This document shows positions 17,583-26,531 of a DNA stretch of 37,628 nucleotides, one piece after another; the first letter of the stretch is position 1, and every line of letters starts with the position of its first letter. The DNA is from CAIQJJ01 sp964606085 (GTDB taxonomy: Bacteria > Chloroflexota > Anaerolineae > Anaerolineales > UBA4823). The DNA lies in assembly GCA_964606085.1 (NCBI GenBank), contig CAZSFD010000049.1:1-37628 (forward strand), read 5' to 3'. A program made the position numbers and the translations under genes. A model generated the notes under the pieces. That model did not search any database. It was not told the origin of the DNA and saw only the letters and a list, made by a program, of their open reading frames with translations.

Positions 17583-17588
17583 TACAAT
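17583..17588 (+). promoter_or_regulatory. TACAAT -10 box for the HEPN-like gene (leaderless)
   Basis: TACAAT ends 6 nt before ATG 17595. Each of the two divergent promoters would need -35 contacts inside the other gene's first codons. Confidence 0.5.
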
Positions 17589-17594
17589 TTCACC

Positions 17595-17912
17595 ATGCTC
17601 GATCCACAAATTCAAAAAGAATTGGAACAGGCCCACGCTGCCCGGCTGCGCGGCAACGAAGGCATGGCACGTGTCTGCGCCAGGCGGGCGGCGGGTATGG
17701 CGGCCAAAGCCTGGCTGATCCAGCATGGCTATACGCCTAGTGGCCCCAGCGCTCACGATCATCTGCGCACGTTGCAGCGCATCCCCGGTTTGCCGCGGCG
17801 CGCCCGGCAGTCGGTTGAACGCCTGTTATTACGAGTCAATCACGAATTCCAGTTGCCGCCCGGCATTGATCTCATCGCAGAAGCCCAGGTTTTGATCCAA
17901 ACATTACCTTAA
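17595..17912 (+). CDS. Small helical protein, possibly HEPN-like
   Basis: 105 residues, all helical in appearance. CARRAAGMAAKAWLIQHG, then SAHDHLRTLQRIP, then IDLIAEAQVLIQ follow the order seen in HEPN-domain proteins, and RLLLRVNH (Arg76 to His83) fits an R-x6-H pattern. No MNT partner is adjacent. It is divergent from the LuxR-Kelch gene and 63 nt upstream of sucC. The HEPN assignment is tentative and any RNase or toxin activity is speculative. Confidence 0.55.
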   Translation: MLDPQIQKELEQAHAARLRGNEGMARVCARRAAGMAAKAWLIQHGYTPSGPSAHDHLRTLQRIPGLPRRARQSVERLLLRVNHEFQLPPGIDLIAEAQVLIQTLP

Positions 17913-17923
17913 AACCCGCATGG

Positions 17924-17929
17924 TATAAT
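17924..17929 (+). promoter_or_regulatory. Extended -10 promoter of sucCD
   Basis: TGG-TATAAT precedes a leader of about 40 nt that ends in GGGAGG (17962-17967), 8 nt from ATG 17976. This gene pair is leadered, unlike the leaderless starts nearby. Confidence 0.6.
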
Positions 17930-17975
17930 TTTCTCGTTTGTCGGTTCAAATACAATAAGCCGGGAGGTTGTCTGA

Positions 17976-19121
<1,146 letters not shown>

Positions 19122-19130
19122 GAGAAGATT

Positions 19131-19994
19131 ATGAGCATCCTGATCAACAAAAACACCCGCCTGATTGTGCAGGGCATCACCGGCAACGAAGGCATGTTCC
19201 ACAGCCAGCAGATGGCCGCCTACGGCACCCACATTGTCGCCGGGGTGACGCCGGGCAAGGGCGGCGAGTGGGTGCTGGATGGCAAAACGCCTGTTTTCGA
19301 CTCGGTCAAAATGGCGGTGGAGGCCACCGAAGCCAACGCCAGCGTCATCTTCGTTCCCGCCCGCTTCGCCGCCGATGCCATCTTCGAGGCCGCCGACGCC
19401 GGGGTGGAACTGATCGTCTGCATTACCGAGGGCATCCCCGTGGGCGATATGATGAAGGTGCGTAATTATATTGACCAGAAAAACCTGCGGCTGGTCGGCC
19501 CCAACTGCCCCGGCCTGCTGACGCCTGGCGAGTGCAAGGTGGGCATCATCCCCGGCAATATCGCCATCCCCGGCAACGTGGGCGTCGTCTCTCGTTCGGG
19601 AACGCTCACCTACGAGGTGCTGTACGCCCTCAAACTGGTGGGCCTGGGTGTGACGACCTGCGTGGGCATCGGCGGCGATCCGGTGAATGGCACCAACTTC
19701 ATTGACTGCCTGAGCCTATTCGAGGCCGACCCCTTCACCGAAAAGGTGGTGCTGATCGGCGAGATCGGCGGCAGCGACGAGGAAAAGGCGGCCGAGTTCA
19801 TCGCCGACCATCTCACCAAGCCGGTGGTCAGCTTCATCGCCGGGCAGACAGCCCCGCCTGGCAAACGCATGGGCCACGCCGGAGCCATCGTCGAAGGTGG
19901 TTCGGGCCTGGCCGCCGATAAGATCAAGGCGCTCGAAGCGGCTGGCGTCAAGGTGGCCAAGCACCCTGAGGAAATCCCCCAATTACTGCAATAA
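19131..19994 (+). CDS. sucD: Succinate-CoA ligase alpha subunit
   Basis: 287 residues. The N-terminal CoA-binding Rossmann domain contains IVQGITGNEGMFHSQQM and AGVTPGKGG, and the C-terminal ligase domain has the phosphorylated histidine in GKRMGHAGAIV (His249). GPNCPGLLTPGE and GGDPVNGTNF are further family signatures. GGAGAA lies shortly before the ATG, 9 nt after the sucC stop. A strong hairpin terminator follows directly. Confidence 0.97.
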   Translation: MSILINKNTRLIVQGITGNEGMFHSQQMAAYGTHIVAGVTPGKGGEWVLDGKTPVFDSVKMAVEATEANASVIFVPARFAADAIFEAADAGVELIVCITEGIPVGDMMKVRNYIDQKNLRLVGPNCPGLLTPGECKVGIIPGNIAIPGNVGVVSRSGTLTYEVLYALKLVGLGVTTCVGIGGDPVNGTNFIDCLSLFEADPFTEKVVLIGEIGGSDEEKAAEFIADHLTKPVVSFIAGQTAPPGKRMGHAGAIVEGGSGLAADKIKALEAAGVKVAKHPEEIPQLLQ

Positions 19995-20027
19995 AAAAAA
20001 CAGCGGGCTTGTAGCCCGCTGTTTTTT
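19995..20027. terminator. Bidirectional intrinsic terminator after sucD
   Basis: Arms 20001-20009 and 20013-20021 form a perfect 9-bp G/C-rich stem with a 3-nt loop, flanked by A-runs on the left and T-runs on the right. It therefore has a U-tract on both strands and can end sucCD and the convergent toxin gene. Confidence 0.9.
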
Positions 20028-20041
20028 AGAATACATCGCCA

Positions 20042-20479
20042 TCAGGGCAAAACGGTCGGCAACACCTTCATCCCCTCGACGGTTGCTGCCTGCCAGAGCA
20101 AGCGGTCATAGGTTGCCAGGGTGATAGCTTCACCTAAGCCATCCTGATACGACAAAGCACAGGCCAGATGCACAGCATCGTACCCACGCAACCCATGCTG
20201 ACAGGCCAACCCATCCGCCCGGCGAACCGTGGCCTCAAGGATGGGCAGGCGGCCTAAAATCTCCCACTCGGCGCGAAATAACGCTAGCGCCACCTGGCTT
20301 TGCGGCTGTGTTATCCAACCCATGCGCGCGGCTCGGCTGATGGCTGCCCCCATTTCTGCGCGCGTCATCAACCCGGTGCTGGCTGGCCGGGCCAGGCTGA
20401 TCCAGGCATTGACATCAGACGTGCCAGCCTCAACCACATACCGTTTGACCAGGGCGCTGGTATCCAGGTACAGGATCAT
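20042..20479 (-). CDS. PIN-domain toxin (VapC-like)
   Basis: 145 residues. The acidic PIN site is present: Asp6 in MILYLDTSALVK, Glu42 in TRAEMGAA, Asp101 in GYDAVHLA and Asp125 in ATYDRLL. PIN toxins are Mg-dependent RNases that cleave tRNA or rRNA (family knowledge). The gene overlaps the antitoxin by 4 nt (ATGA) and is translationally coupled. Length and residues appear intact. Confidence 0.9.
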   Translation of the reverse strand: MILYLDTSALVKRYVVEAGTSDVNAWISLARPASTGLMTRAEMGAAISRAARMGWITQPQSQVALALFRAEWEILGRLPILEATVRRADGLACQHGLRGYDAVHLACALSYQDGLGEAITLATYDRLLWQAATVEGMKVLPTVLP

Positions 20480-20760
20480 TCTCCCTGCTCCCGCATCGCC
20501 GCTACCAGACCCGATACGAGTTCGCCGCTTTGATTGACCACCGGGGACTCTAAGGGGGGAAGTGTTTCACCGTTCCAGGCCAATAAACCGGCAGCCCGCA
20601 ACGACTCAAGCCGCTCCTCCAGCGGTTGCTCCATCGGCAGAATGCGTCCCACCGCCTTGCCATGATCGGTAATGAGAATGGTCTGGCCCTGCCGCACCCG
20701 GCGCAAATACTCGCTCAGGTGAATTTTCAAATCACGTATACCAATCGTCATTTCGGTCAT
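20476..20760 (-). CDS. Phd/YefM-family antitoxin
   Basis: 94 residues. The N-terminus MTIGIRDLKIHLSEYLRRV and ITDHGKAVGRILP form the Phd/YefM DNA-binding fold. The C-terminal tail is the usual toxin-neutralising region. GGAGG lies 8 nt before the ATG. Upstream is a -10 box within an inverted repeat, suggesting autoregulation. Pairing of a Phd-type antitoxin with a PIN toxin is well known. Confidence 0.9.
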   Translation of the reverse strand: MTEMTIGIRDLKIHLSEYLRRVRQGQTILITDHGKAVGRILPMEQPLEERLESLRAAGLLAWNGETLPPLESPVVNQSGELVSGLVAAMREQGE

Positions 20761-20794
20761 CTCTGCCTCCAGAACAACACTTTCAACTACAGAT

Positions 20795-20823
20795 TGTGAC
20801 TATATTATAACAAAATGGTCACA
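20795..20823 (-). promoter_or_regulatory. Antitoxin promoter inside a TGTGAC/GTCACA operator-like repeat
   Basis: Arms 20795-20800 and 20818-20823 are exact reverse complements 17 nt apart. Between them, on the minus strand, lies TGT-TATAAT (20809-20804), an extended -10 box. Antitoxin bound here would block the promoter. The right arm ends 7 nt before the divergent -10 at 20831. Confidence 0.55.
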
Positions 20824-20830
20824 TATCAGG

Positions 20831-20836
20831 TACAAT
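20831..20836 (+). promoter_or_regulatory. TACAAT -10 box for the methyltransferase (leaderless)
   Basis: TACAAT ends 7 nt before ATG 20844. Its -35 region would fall inside the antitoxin operator. Confidence 0.5.
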
Positions 20837-20843
20837 CCAGCGT

Positions 20844-21839
20844 ATGGAATTCTTCTCCACGCTCGAAAACGCTCTCGCCGCCCGCACCCACCTGCTGACA
20901 GCACCCCACCAAACCGCCCTGCGCCTGTTCAACGGCTTTCGCGAAGGCTGGCCCGAACTGGTGGTGGAAGTCTATGCCGATACGCTGGTTCTGCTCAACC
21001 ACGCCAACCCGCCCCAAGCGCTCTCCCCCACCCCGGGCGAAATCGCCAATTTTTATCGCCACAACCTGCCGTGGTTGAACTGCGCAATCGTCAAAAACCG
21101 CCACACCACACAAGATGAACTACGCCGCGGCATCATCCTTTTCGGCGACCGCCCCGCCAGGGAAATCATCGAACATGGCATCCGCTACGCCCTCGACCTG
21201 ACGCTCAACCAGGATACCAGCTTCTACCTCGACACGCGCAACCTGCGCCAATGGGCCAAAGATACCCTGGCCAACCAACGTGTCCTCAACACCTTCGCGT
21301 ACACCGGCAGCCTGGGCGTGGCAGCGATGGCCGGCGGCGCAGGCCAGGTCATCCACGTTGACCTGAGCCGAACGTTTCTCAACCTCGCCAAAACATCCTA
21401 CACGCTCAATGGCTTTCCTATCCGCCGCACCGATTTTCGCGCCAGTGATTTTTTCCCCACTGTCAACACCCTCAAACGTGAAAGCGCGCTGTTCGACTGC
21501 ATCTTCCTCGACCCACCCTTTTTCTCAACCACCGCCAAAGGCCGCGTCGATCTGGTCAACGAATCAACCCGCCTGATCAACAAAGTGCGCCCCTTGATCG
21601 CCGATGGCGGCTGGCTGGTGGCGATCAACAACGCTTTGTTCGTCAGCGGGGCCGAATACATCCACACGCTTGAAGCCCTGTGCGCCGATGGCTACTTGAG
21701 CCTTTCGGCGCTGATCCCCATCCCCGATGATTGCATTGGCTACCCGCAAACCATCCAGCGACACCTGCCCGCTGACCCTGCGCCGTTCAACCACGCCACC
21801 AAAATCGCCGTGTTGAAAGTTCGACGGAAGGCAAACTAG
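20844..21839 (+). CDS. RlmI/RlmK-like class I SAM methyltransferase without PUA domain
   Basis: 331 residues. An N-terminal RlmI-like beta region (GFREGWPELVVEVYADTLV) precedes a Rossmann methyltransferase with NTFAYTGSLGVAA, HVDLSRTFLNLA and the catalytic-pocket motif FLDPPFF. The ending IPIPDDCIGYPQT is typical of the family. Members methylate 23S rRNA cytosine or guanine. At 331 residues it is shorter than E. coli RlmI (about 396), mainly because the N-terminal PUA domain is missing, so the target may differ. Confidence 0.8.
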   Translation: MEFFSTLENALAARTHLLTAPHQTALRLFNGFREGWPELVVEVYADTLVLLNHANPPQALSPTPGEIANFYRHNLPWLNCAIVKNRHTTQDELRRGIILFGDRPAREIIEHGIRYALDLTLNQDTSFYLDTRNLRQWAKDTLANQRVLNTFAYTGSLGVAAMAGGAGQVIHVDLSRTFLNLAKTSYTLNGFPIRRTDFRASDFFPTVNTLKRESALFDCIFLDPPFFSTTAKGRVDLVNESTRLINKVRPLIADGGWLVAINNALFVSGAEYIHTLEALCADGYLSLSALIPIPDDCIGYPQTIQRHLPADPAPFNHATKIAVLKVRRKAN

Positions 21840-21856
21840 AACATTTGTTGCAGTGA

Positions 21857-21862
21857 TATAAT
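21857..21862 (+). promoter_or_regulatory. Extended -10 promoter (TGA-TATAAT) of the TumE-like TA/DinG operon
   Basis: A perfect TATAAT with TGA just upstream lies 34 nt before ATG 21897. GGAGG at 21886-21890 serves as ribosome site. Confidence 0.55.
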
Positions 21863-21896
21863 CACCTTGTCCGTTTGCAACCACTGGAGGCAGTTT

Positions 21897-22187
21897 ATGG
21901 CCGAATTAACGTTGATTTCTTCTCACCCAACCCTGCTACAACCACTTTTACAAGATGCTATTTTGAATGAAGTACGTTTACTGAACCTGGGTATTCAACG
22001 CACCCAACAACGCCTGGCAGCATTCGAAGCAAAATATCACTTTTCCACAGAAGATTTCATTCGCAGATATGAAGATGACCAAATAGCTGAGAGCCTGGAG
22101 TTTGCCGAATGGGTTGGCGAACATCGTATGCTTGAACGCCTGCAGGAAAAAGTCAATACGTTGCAGGGGGTAAAGTTTGCTCGTTGA
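21897..22187 (+). CDS. Small coiled-coil protein, probable antitoxin partner of the TumE-like protein
   Basis: 96 residues, largely helical and charged, with a likely coiled coil at LLNLGIQRTQQRLAAFEAKY and a second helix block STEDFIRRYEDDQIAESLEF. The pattern of an FEAKY-type helix followed by an acidic F-RR-E segment is like small genes I associate with the front of DUF6516/TumE genes. ATG 21897 has GGAGG 6 nt upstream; longer frames from 21867 would run into the promoter. It overlaps the next gene by 11 nt. Confidence 0.6.
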   Translation: MAELTLISSHPTLLQPLLQDAILNEVRLLNLGIQRTQQRLAAFEAKYHFSTEDFIRRYEDDQIAESLEFAEWVGEHRMLERLQEKVNTLQGVKFAR

Positions 22188-22566
22188 AGACTATTTTGCG
22201 CAGTTTCAGAACGTTATTCAAAACTGCCTGGCTGTCCAACTGAGTCGGGTCAGTTTTGAAAAACGCAGCACACATGAAGGATTCATCCACGGAGAGTTAA
22301 CCTTTGTGGACGCGTCTGTGCTTCATTTTCGCGAATATGTGGATGTCCAGAAAACGGTTGAACGGTTGATGTACACGTATCAATACCAAAGTGCGGCAAA
22401 CGACCTGATCTTTCGCTACGATAACACCGGACATCACCGCAAACGCCATATTTCAACATATCTCCACCATAAACACGACGGCTCAGAAGAAAATGTAATT
22501 GCATCCCCTGGGCCAGACCTGGCTGAAGTTATCGCAAAAATTCAGCAGATTGTGATGATCCCCTGA
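22177..22566 (+). CDS. TumE-family (DUF6516-like) putative toxin
   Basis: 129 residues. Order of signatures: MLVEDYFAQF, FEKRSTHEGFIHGELTFVD, SVLHFREYVDV, LMYTYQYQ, LIFRYDNTGHH and HHKHDGSEENV. These match my memory of the TumE/DUF6516 family, annotated as a TA toxin of uncertain chemistry. TTG 22177 is used because GGGGG lies 6 nt upstream and the frame has no other early start. The stop overlaps the DinG ATG by one base (TGATG), so toxin and helicase are coupled. Confidence 0.65.
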   Translation: MLVEDYFAQFQNVIQNCLAVQLSRVSFEKRSTHEGFIHGELTFVDASVLHFREYVDVQKTVERLMYTYQYQSAANDLIFRYDNTGHHRKRHISTYLHHKHDGSEENVIASPGPDLAEVIAKIQQIVMIP

Positions 22567-25382
22567 TGCCATCCATTGTCGCCTTCGACCTCGAAACCAC
22601 CGGCCTCGACCCGCAAACCGATCTGATCCTCGAAATCGGCGCTGTCCGCTTCAACGGACGGCGCATCGAGGGCGAGTTCAACACGCTGATCAACCCGGGC
22701 CGCCCCATCCCCCCCTTCATCACCAACCTCACCGGCATCACCGACCAGATGGTGCGCGAAGCCCCGCCCATTCGCGCGGTGCTGGGTGAACTGAAAGAAT
22801 TTATCGGCGATTGTCCCGTCCTGGGCCACAACGTGCGCTTCGACCTGTCGTTCATTCGCAAATACGGCGTGGCGGGGCTGAACGATTACGTGGACACCTA
22901 CGAAATGGCGTCCATCCTGCTGCCCAGCGCCGAACGCTACAACCTGGGGGCGCTCGGCCAACTGCTTGGCGTGCCGCTCTCGGCCACCCACCGCGCCCTC
23001 GACGACGCCCGCGTCACGCGTGCCATCTACCAGATTCTCTTCGACGAACTGCTCAAGCTGCCGCTGCAAGTGCTGGCCGAAATTGTGCGCCTCGGCGATA
23101 GTGTGGCCGATTGGGGCGGCTATTACGCCTTCTACGAGGCCCTACGCGCCCGCTCCAAAGAGAGCATCAGCGCCAAGCAGGCCAAACAGGGCTTTTTCGG
23201 CCCACTCTTCGAGGGCCAGACCAAACGCGGCGCATCGCCCTTACAACCCAACGAGACCCTGCGCGCCCTCGATGAAGATGAAGTGGCCGCCATCCTCGAA
23301 CACGGCGGGCCATTCTCGCGCCATTTTCCCCAATTCGAGCATCGCCCACCCCAGGTAGATATGCTGCGCGCCGTCACCCACGCCCTCAACGAAGGCCGCC
23401 ACCTGCTGGTCGAGGCTGGCACCGGCACGGGCAAATCCATGGCCTACCTCATCCCCTCGGCGCTGTGGGCGATGGAAAACAACACCCGTGTCGTCATCTC
23501 CACCAACACCATCAACCTGCAAGAGCAGCTCATCCAAAAAGACCTCCCCGAATTGAAGCAGGCCCTCGGCATTGACCTGCGCGCCACCGTACTGAAAGGC
23601 CGCGCCAACTACCTGTGCCCGCGCCGCATGCAAAACATGATCCGCCGCGGCCCGCAAAGCCCCGATGAACTGCGTGTCCTCGCCAAGCTGCTCGTCTGGC
23701 TGCAAAAAGGCGGCAGCGGCGACCGCTCGCAGATCAACCTGAACGGCCCGGTCGAATCAGAAGCCTTCTGGAAGCTCTCCGCCGACGACGAAGCCTGTAC
23801 CAGCGAAAACTGCCTCAAGCACACCGGCGGCAACTGCCCGTTTTACCGCGCCAAGCAGGCCGCTCAAAGCGCCCATATCATCATCGTCAACCACGCCCTG
23901 CTGCTGTCGGATGTGGCCGTAGGCGGGCGCGTGCTGCCCGAATACGAATATCTGATCGTAGACGAGGCGCACCACATCGAAGACGCCACCACCGATGCCC
24001 TCAGCTTCCACGCCACGCAAGGCGAATTCGACCGCGCCCTGCGCGAGTTGGGCGGGGCCAACGCCGGCGTGCTGGGCCGTTTGCTGTCTACGCTCGAAGG
24101 GGTTCTGCAGCCTGCCGAATACGGCGCGATCCACCAACTGGTGCATCAGGCCACCGATTTCGCCTTCCAGGTAGAAAATCTCTCGCGCGAGTTCTTCAAT
24201 TCGATTGACGCATTTCTCTTTGAACTGCGCGAGGGGAAACCGGTAGGCATGTACGCCCACCAGGAACGCATCGTGCCGGCCACACGCTCACTACCGCAAT
24301 GGGAACAGGTGGAAGCAGCCTGGGACGAAGCCGAGCGCAACCTGCGCCCGCTGGTGGAGATCACCGGCAAGCTGCTGCAAGGGTTGGGTGAAATCCTCAA
24401 CGCCCCCGAACAAGATGCCATCCCCGAAGAACTGGAAGAAGTGCTGGGCAACCTGAGCAACCTGTACCGCCGCCTGGCCGAAATGCACGCCAACCTGAAC
24501 GGCCTGGTGTTCAAGCCCAACCCCGATGTGATCTACTGGGCCGAGATCAACCCCAACGGCAAACGCCTGGCCCTGCACGGCGCACCGCTGCACGTTGGCA
24601 AACTGATGGAACAGCATCTCTGGCATCAAAAAGCCTGCGTCATCCTCACCTCGGCCACGCTGACCGCCAACAACGAATTCGACTACCTGCGCGGCCGCCT
24701 CAACGCCGCCGAGGCCGACGAAATCACGCTCGGCTCTCCCTTCGACTACGAATCCGCCGCTCTGCTCTACATCGCCAACGACATCCCCGAACCATCCGAC
24801 CGCGGCGGCCACCAGCGCGCCATCGAACACGCCCTGATCCAGCTTTGCACGGCCACCGGCGGGCGCACGCTGGCATTGTTCACTTCGTACGATCAGCTCA
24901 AACGCACCGGTCAGGCCATCGGCCCGGCGCTGGCCCGGCAAGATATCCGCCTGCTCGAACAAGGCGACGGGCAATCGGCCTCGGCCCTGCTCGACAGCTT
25001 CAAGACCACCGAACGCGCCGTGCTGCTGGGCACGCGTTCCTTCTGGGAAGGCGTGGATGTGCCAGGCGACGCGCTCTCGGTGCTGGTGATCACCAAGCTG
25101 CCCTTTGCCGTGCCATCTGACCCGATCGTGGCCGCCCGCTCGGAGACCTTCGAGGACTCGTTCAACGAATACTCGCTGCCCGAGGCCATTTTGCGCTTCC
25201 GCCAGGGTTTTGGCCGCCTGATCCGCACGCAATATGACCGCGGCATCGTCGCCATCCTCGATCGGCGCGTGCTGACCAAGCGCTACGGGCGCATGTTCAT
25301 CGAGTCGTTGCCAGGCTGCACGGCGCGGCAAGGCCCACTGGCAGAACTACCGCGTCAGGCCGTTAAGTGGTTGAATTTATGA
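22566..25382 (+). CDS. dinG: DinG-family ATP-dependent helicase with N-terminal DEDDh exonuclease
   Basis: 938 residues. Residues 1-170 are a DnaQ-type exonuclease with Asp8, Glu10 (FDLETTG), Asp93, His142 and Asp147 (HRALDDA). The helicase starts near 260, with Walker A EAGTGTGKSM (about 283), a cysteine set (YLCPRR, then CTSENCLKHTGGNCPF) for a 4Fe-4S cluster, the DEAH box in VDEAHHIED (about 466) and motif VI in FRQGFGRLIR. This is the Bacillus/Clostridium-type DinG layout for DNA repair or R-loop processing. The nuclease triad appears complete. It is the last gene of its operon. Confidence 0.92.
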   Translation: MPSIVAFDLETTGLDPQTDLILEIGAVRFNGRRIEGEFNTLINPGRPIPPFITNLTGITDQMVREAPPIRAVLGELKEFIGDCPVLGHNVRFDLSFIRKYGVAGLNDYVDTYEMASILLPSAERYNLGALGQLLGVPLSATHRALDDARVTRAIYQILFDELLKLPLQVLAEIVRLGDSVADWGGYYAFYEALRARSKESISAKQAKQGFFGPLFEGQTKRGASPLQPNETLRALDEDEVAAILEHGGPFSRHFPQFEHRPPQVDMLRAVTHALNEGRHLLVEAGTGTGKSMAYLIPSALWAMENNTRVVISTNTINLQEQLIQKDLPELKQALGIDLRATVLKGRANYLCPRRMQNMIRRGPQSPDELRVLAKLLVWLQKGGSGDRSQINLNGPVESEAFWKLSADDEACTSENCLKHTGGNCPFYRAKQAAQSAHIIIVNHALLLSDVAVGGRVLPEYEYLIVDEAHHIEDATTDALSFHATQGEFDRALRELGGANAGVLGRLLSTLEGVLQPAEYGAIHQLVHQATDFAFQVENLSREFFNSIDAFLFELREGKPVGMYAHQERIVPATRSLPQWEQVEAAWDEAERNLRPLVEITGKLLQGLGEILNAPEQDAIPEELEEVLGNLSNLYRRLAEMHANLNGLVFKPNPDVIYWAEINPNGKRLALHGAPLHVGKLMEQHLWHQKACVILTSATLTANNEFDYLRGRLNAAEADEITLGSPFDYESAALLYIANDIPEPSDRGGHQRAIEHALIQLCTATGGRTLALFTSYDQLKRTGQAIGPALARQDIRLLEQGDGQSASALLDSFKTTERAVLLGTRSFWEGVDVPGDALSVLVITKLPFAVPSDPIVAARSETFEDSFNEYSLPEAILRFRQGFGRLIRTQYDRGIVAILDRRVLTKRYGRMFIESLPGCTARQGPLAELPRQAVKWLNL

Positions 25383-25529
25383 CCCCACTGCAAAAACTCG
25401 CCAGTTGGCTATCGTCGGTGTTGGTTGAATAGCCCGGACATTCATGTCCAGGCGAGGATGGGCGGCGGCAGGTGGCAGTCGCCGGGTGGGGGGATATATT
25501 AGCGAAGGGGAACGCGGCGCGGCAAAAAA
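25383..25529. other. Non-coding gap with an imperfect palindrome
   Basis: Between dinG and the kinase terminator I see no convincing gene. A palindrome at 25432-25453 (GCC-c-GGACAT, TC, ATGTCC-a-GGC) could fold into a hairpin about 50 nt after the dinG stop. It lacks a U-tract. It may terminate dinG or be a dispersed repeat. Confidence 0.4.
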
Positions 25530-25566
25530 CAGCGCCCCGGCAGGAAGTGTTCATGCCGGGGCGCTG
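25523..25566 (-). terminator. Intrinsic terminator of the long minus-strand unit
   Basis: On the minus strand, a perfect 13-bp stem (25566-25554 with 25542-25530) with an 11-nt loop is followed by six U (25529-25524). It lies 38 nt after the kinase stop. Confidence 0.92.
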
Positions 25567-25604
25567 GCGCGTCTCTCATCAGGTTTGCGAAGTAGATTTT
25601 TGCC

Positions 25605-26522
25605 CTAGCGGCTGGCGATCAGGGCGTGGATTTCATCGAGGGTGGGCGGTTGGTAAACCGACGGGAAGCGCGTGCAGACGATGGCGGCCAGGGCCGAGGC
25701 AAAGCGCACGCTTTCAAACGGACTCATGTCGTGGAGCAGGGCGTAAACGAGGCCAGCCCGGAACGAGTCGCCGGCGGCGAGGGTATCTACGACTTCGACC
25801 TGGTAGGGCGTGAAGCGCTGGAGCGGGCTGCCGGGCGAGGCGAACCACAGTTCGCGGCTGCCAAAGGTGAAGATGAGCAGGCCCTGGCAGACGAGTTGAT
25901 AGCGCGCGAACAGGTCGGCGTAAGGTTGGCCGGGGTAGGTGTTGTCGAGAAATTCGCGCGAGATAGCGATGGCGCGCGCTTGCTGCGCCATATCGCCATC
26001 GTAGGGGCAATCAATGGTCACATAGGGAATGCGGTGCTTGACGCATAAGGCGGCAGCCTGTTGTGACGCGCCAGGGAAGAAGGGGTCTATGGCGGCAATG
26101 CGGGCGGAGCGGATGGCATCTTCGTTCGGGGTTGTCCAGCGCTGCGAGCCATCGGAGAAGTAGGCCTGGAACCAGCCAAAGACGGTGCGGCTTGCGCCAT
26201 CGCACAGCACCAGGTCGCGCCAGCCGGAGAAGCGTTCATCGTAGGGCAGCAGCGAAACATCTACACCGCGGGCGGTGAGGTAATCGCTAAGCGGTTGGCG
26301 GGTGAGCGTGCCGAGAAAGACGCCATCCAGCCGGGTGCGCAGGCCATAGCTGCTCAGCACGATGGCGGCGTTGGCCGCCTCGCCGCCGGGGATGACGTAG
26401 CTTTCGGCGATTTCCTGGTAGGTGTCTGCGGGGGGGTATTGGCCCTTGAGCCGGTGGATGTTGGAGAGGACGGTCATACCGTAGAGATAAACGTCGAAAA
26501 GGGTATCTGCGCGCGTAGCCAT
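25605..26522 (-). CDS. PfkB/ribokinase-family carbohydrate kinase
   Basis: 305 residues. The substrate-binding glycines appear as VIPGGEAANAAIVLSSYG and the catalytic region as VEVVDTLAAGDSFRAGL. The usual DTxGAGD is DTLAAGD here: one Gly of the anion hole is Ala, but the base Asp remains. The family phosphorylates sugars, 2-keto-3-deoxy acids or nucleosides. With a DgoD-like dehydratase in the same unit, a keto-deoxy sugar acid is a plausible substrate (inference). ATG 26522 is 9 nt after the DUF362 stop. Confidence 0.85.
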   Translation of the reverse strand: MATRADTLFDVYLYGMTVLSNIHRLKGQYPPADTYQEIAESYVIPGGEAANAAIVLSSYGLRTRLDGVFLGTLTRQPLSDYLTARGVDVSLLPYDERFSGWRDLVLCDGASRTVFGWFQAYFSDGSQRWTTPNEDAIRSARIAAIDPFFPGASQQAAALCVKHRIPYVTIDCPYDGDMAQQARAIAISREFLDNTYPGQPYADLFARYQLVCQGLLIFTFGSRELWFASPGSPLQRFTPYQVEVVDTLAAGDSFRAGLVYALLHDMSPFESVRFASALAAIVCTRFPSVYQPPTLDEIHALIASR

Positions 26523-26531
26523 GAATTGTCC

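Noticed and set aside
24291..25331. Long minus-strand frame opposite dinG
   Set aside because: Low-complexity His/Gln/Gly composition and complete overlap with conserved helicase motifs mark it as a shadow.
25432..25453. Palindrome as an attachment site or insertion-sequence end
   Set aside because: No second copy, target duplication or transposase is present in the window, so only a hairpin can be claimed.
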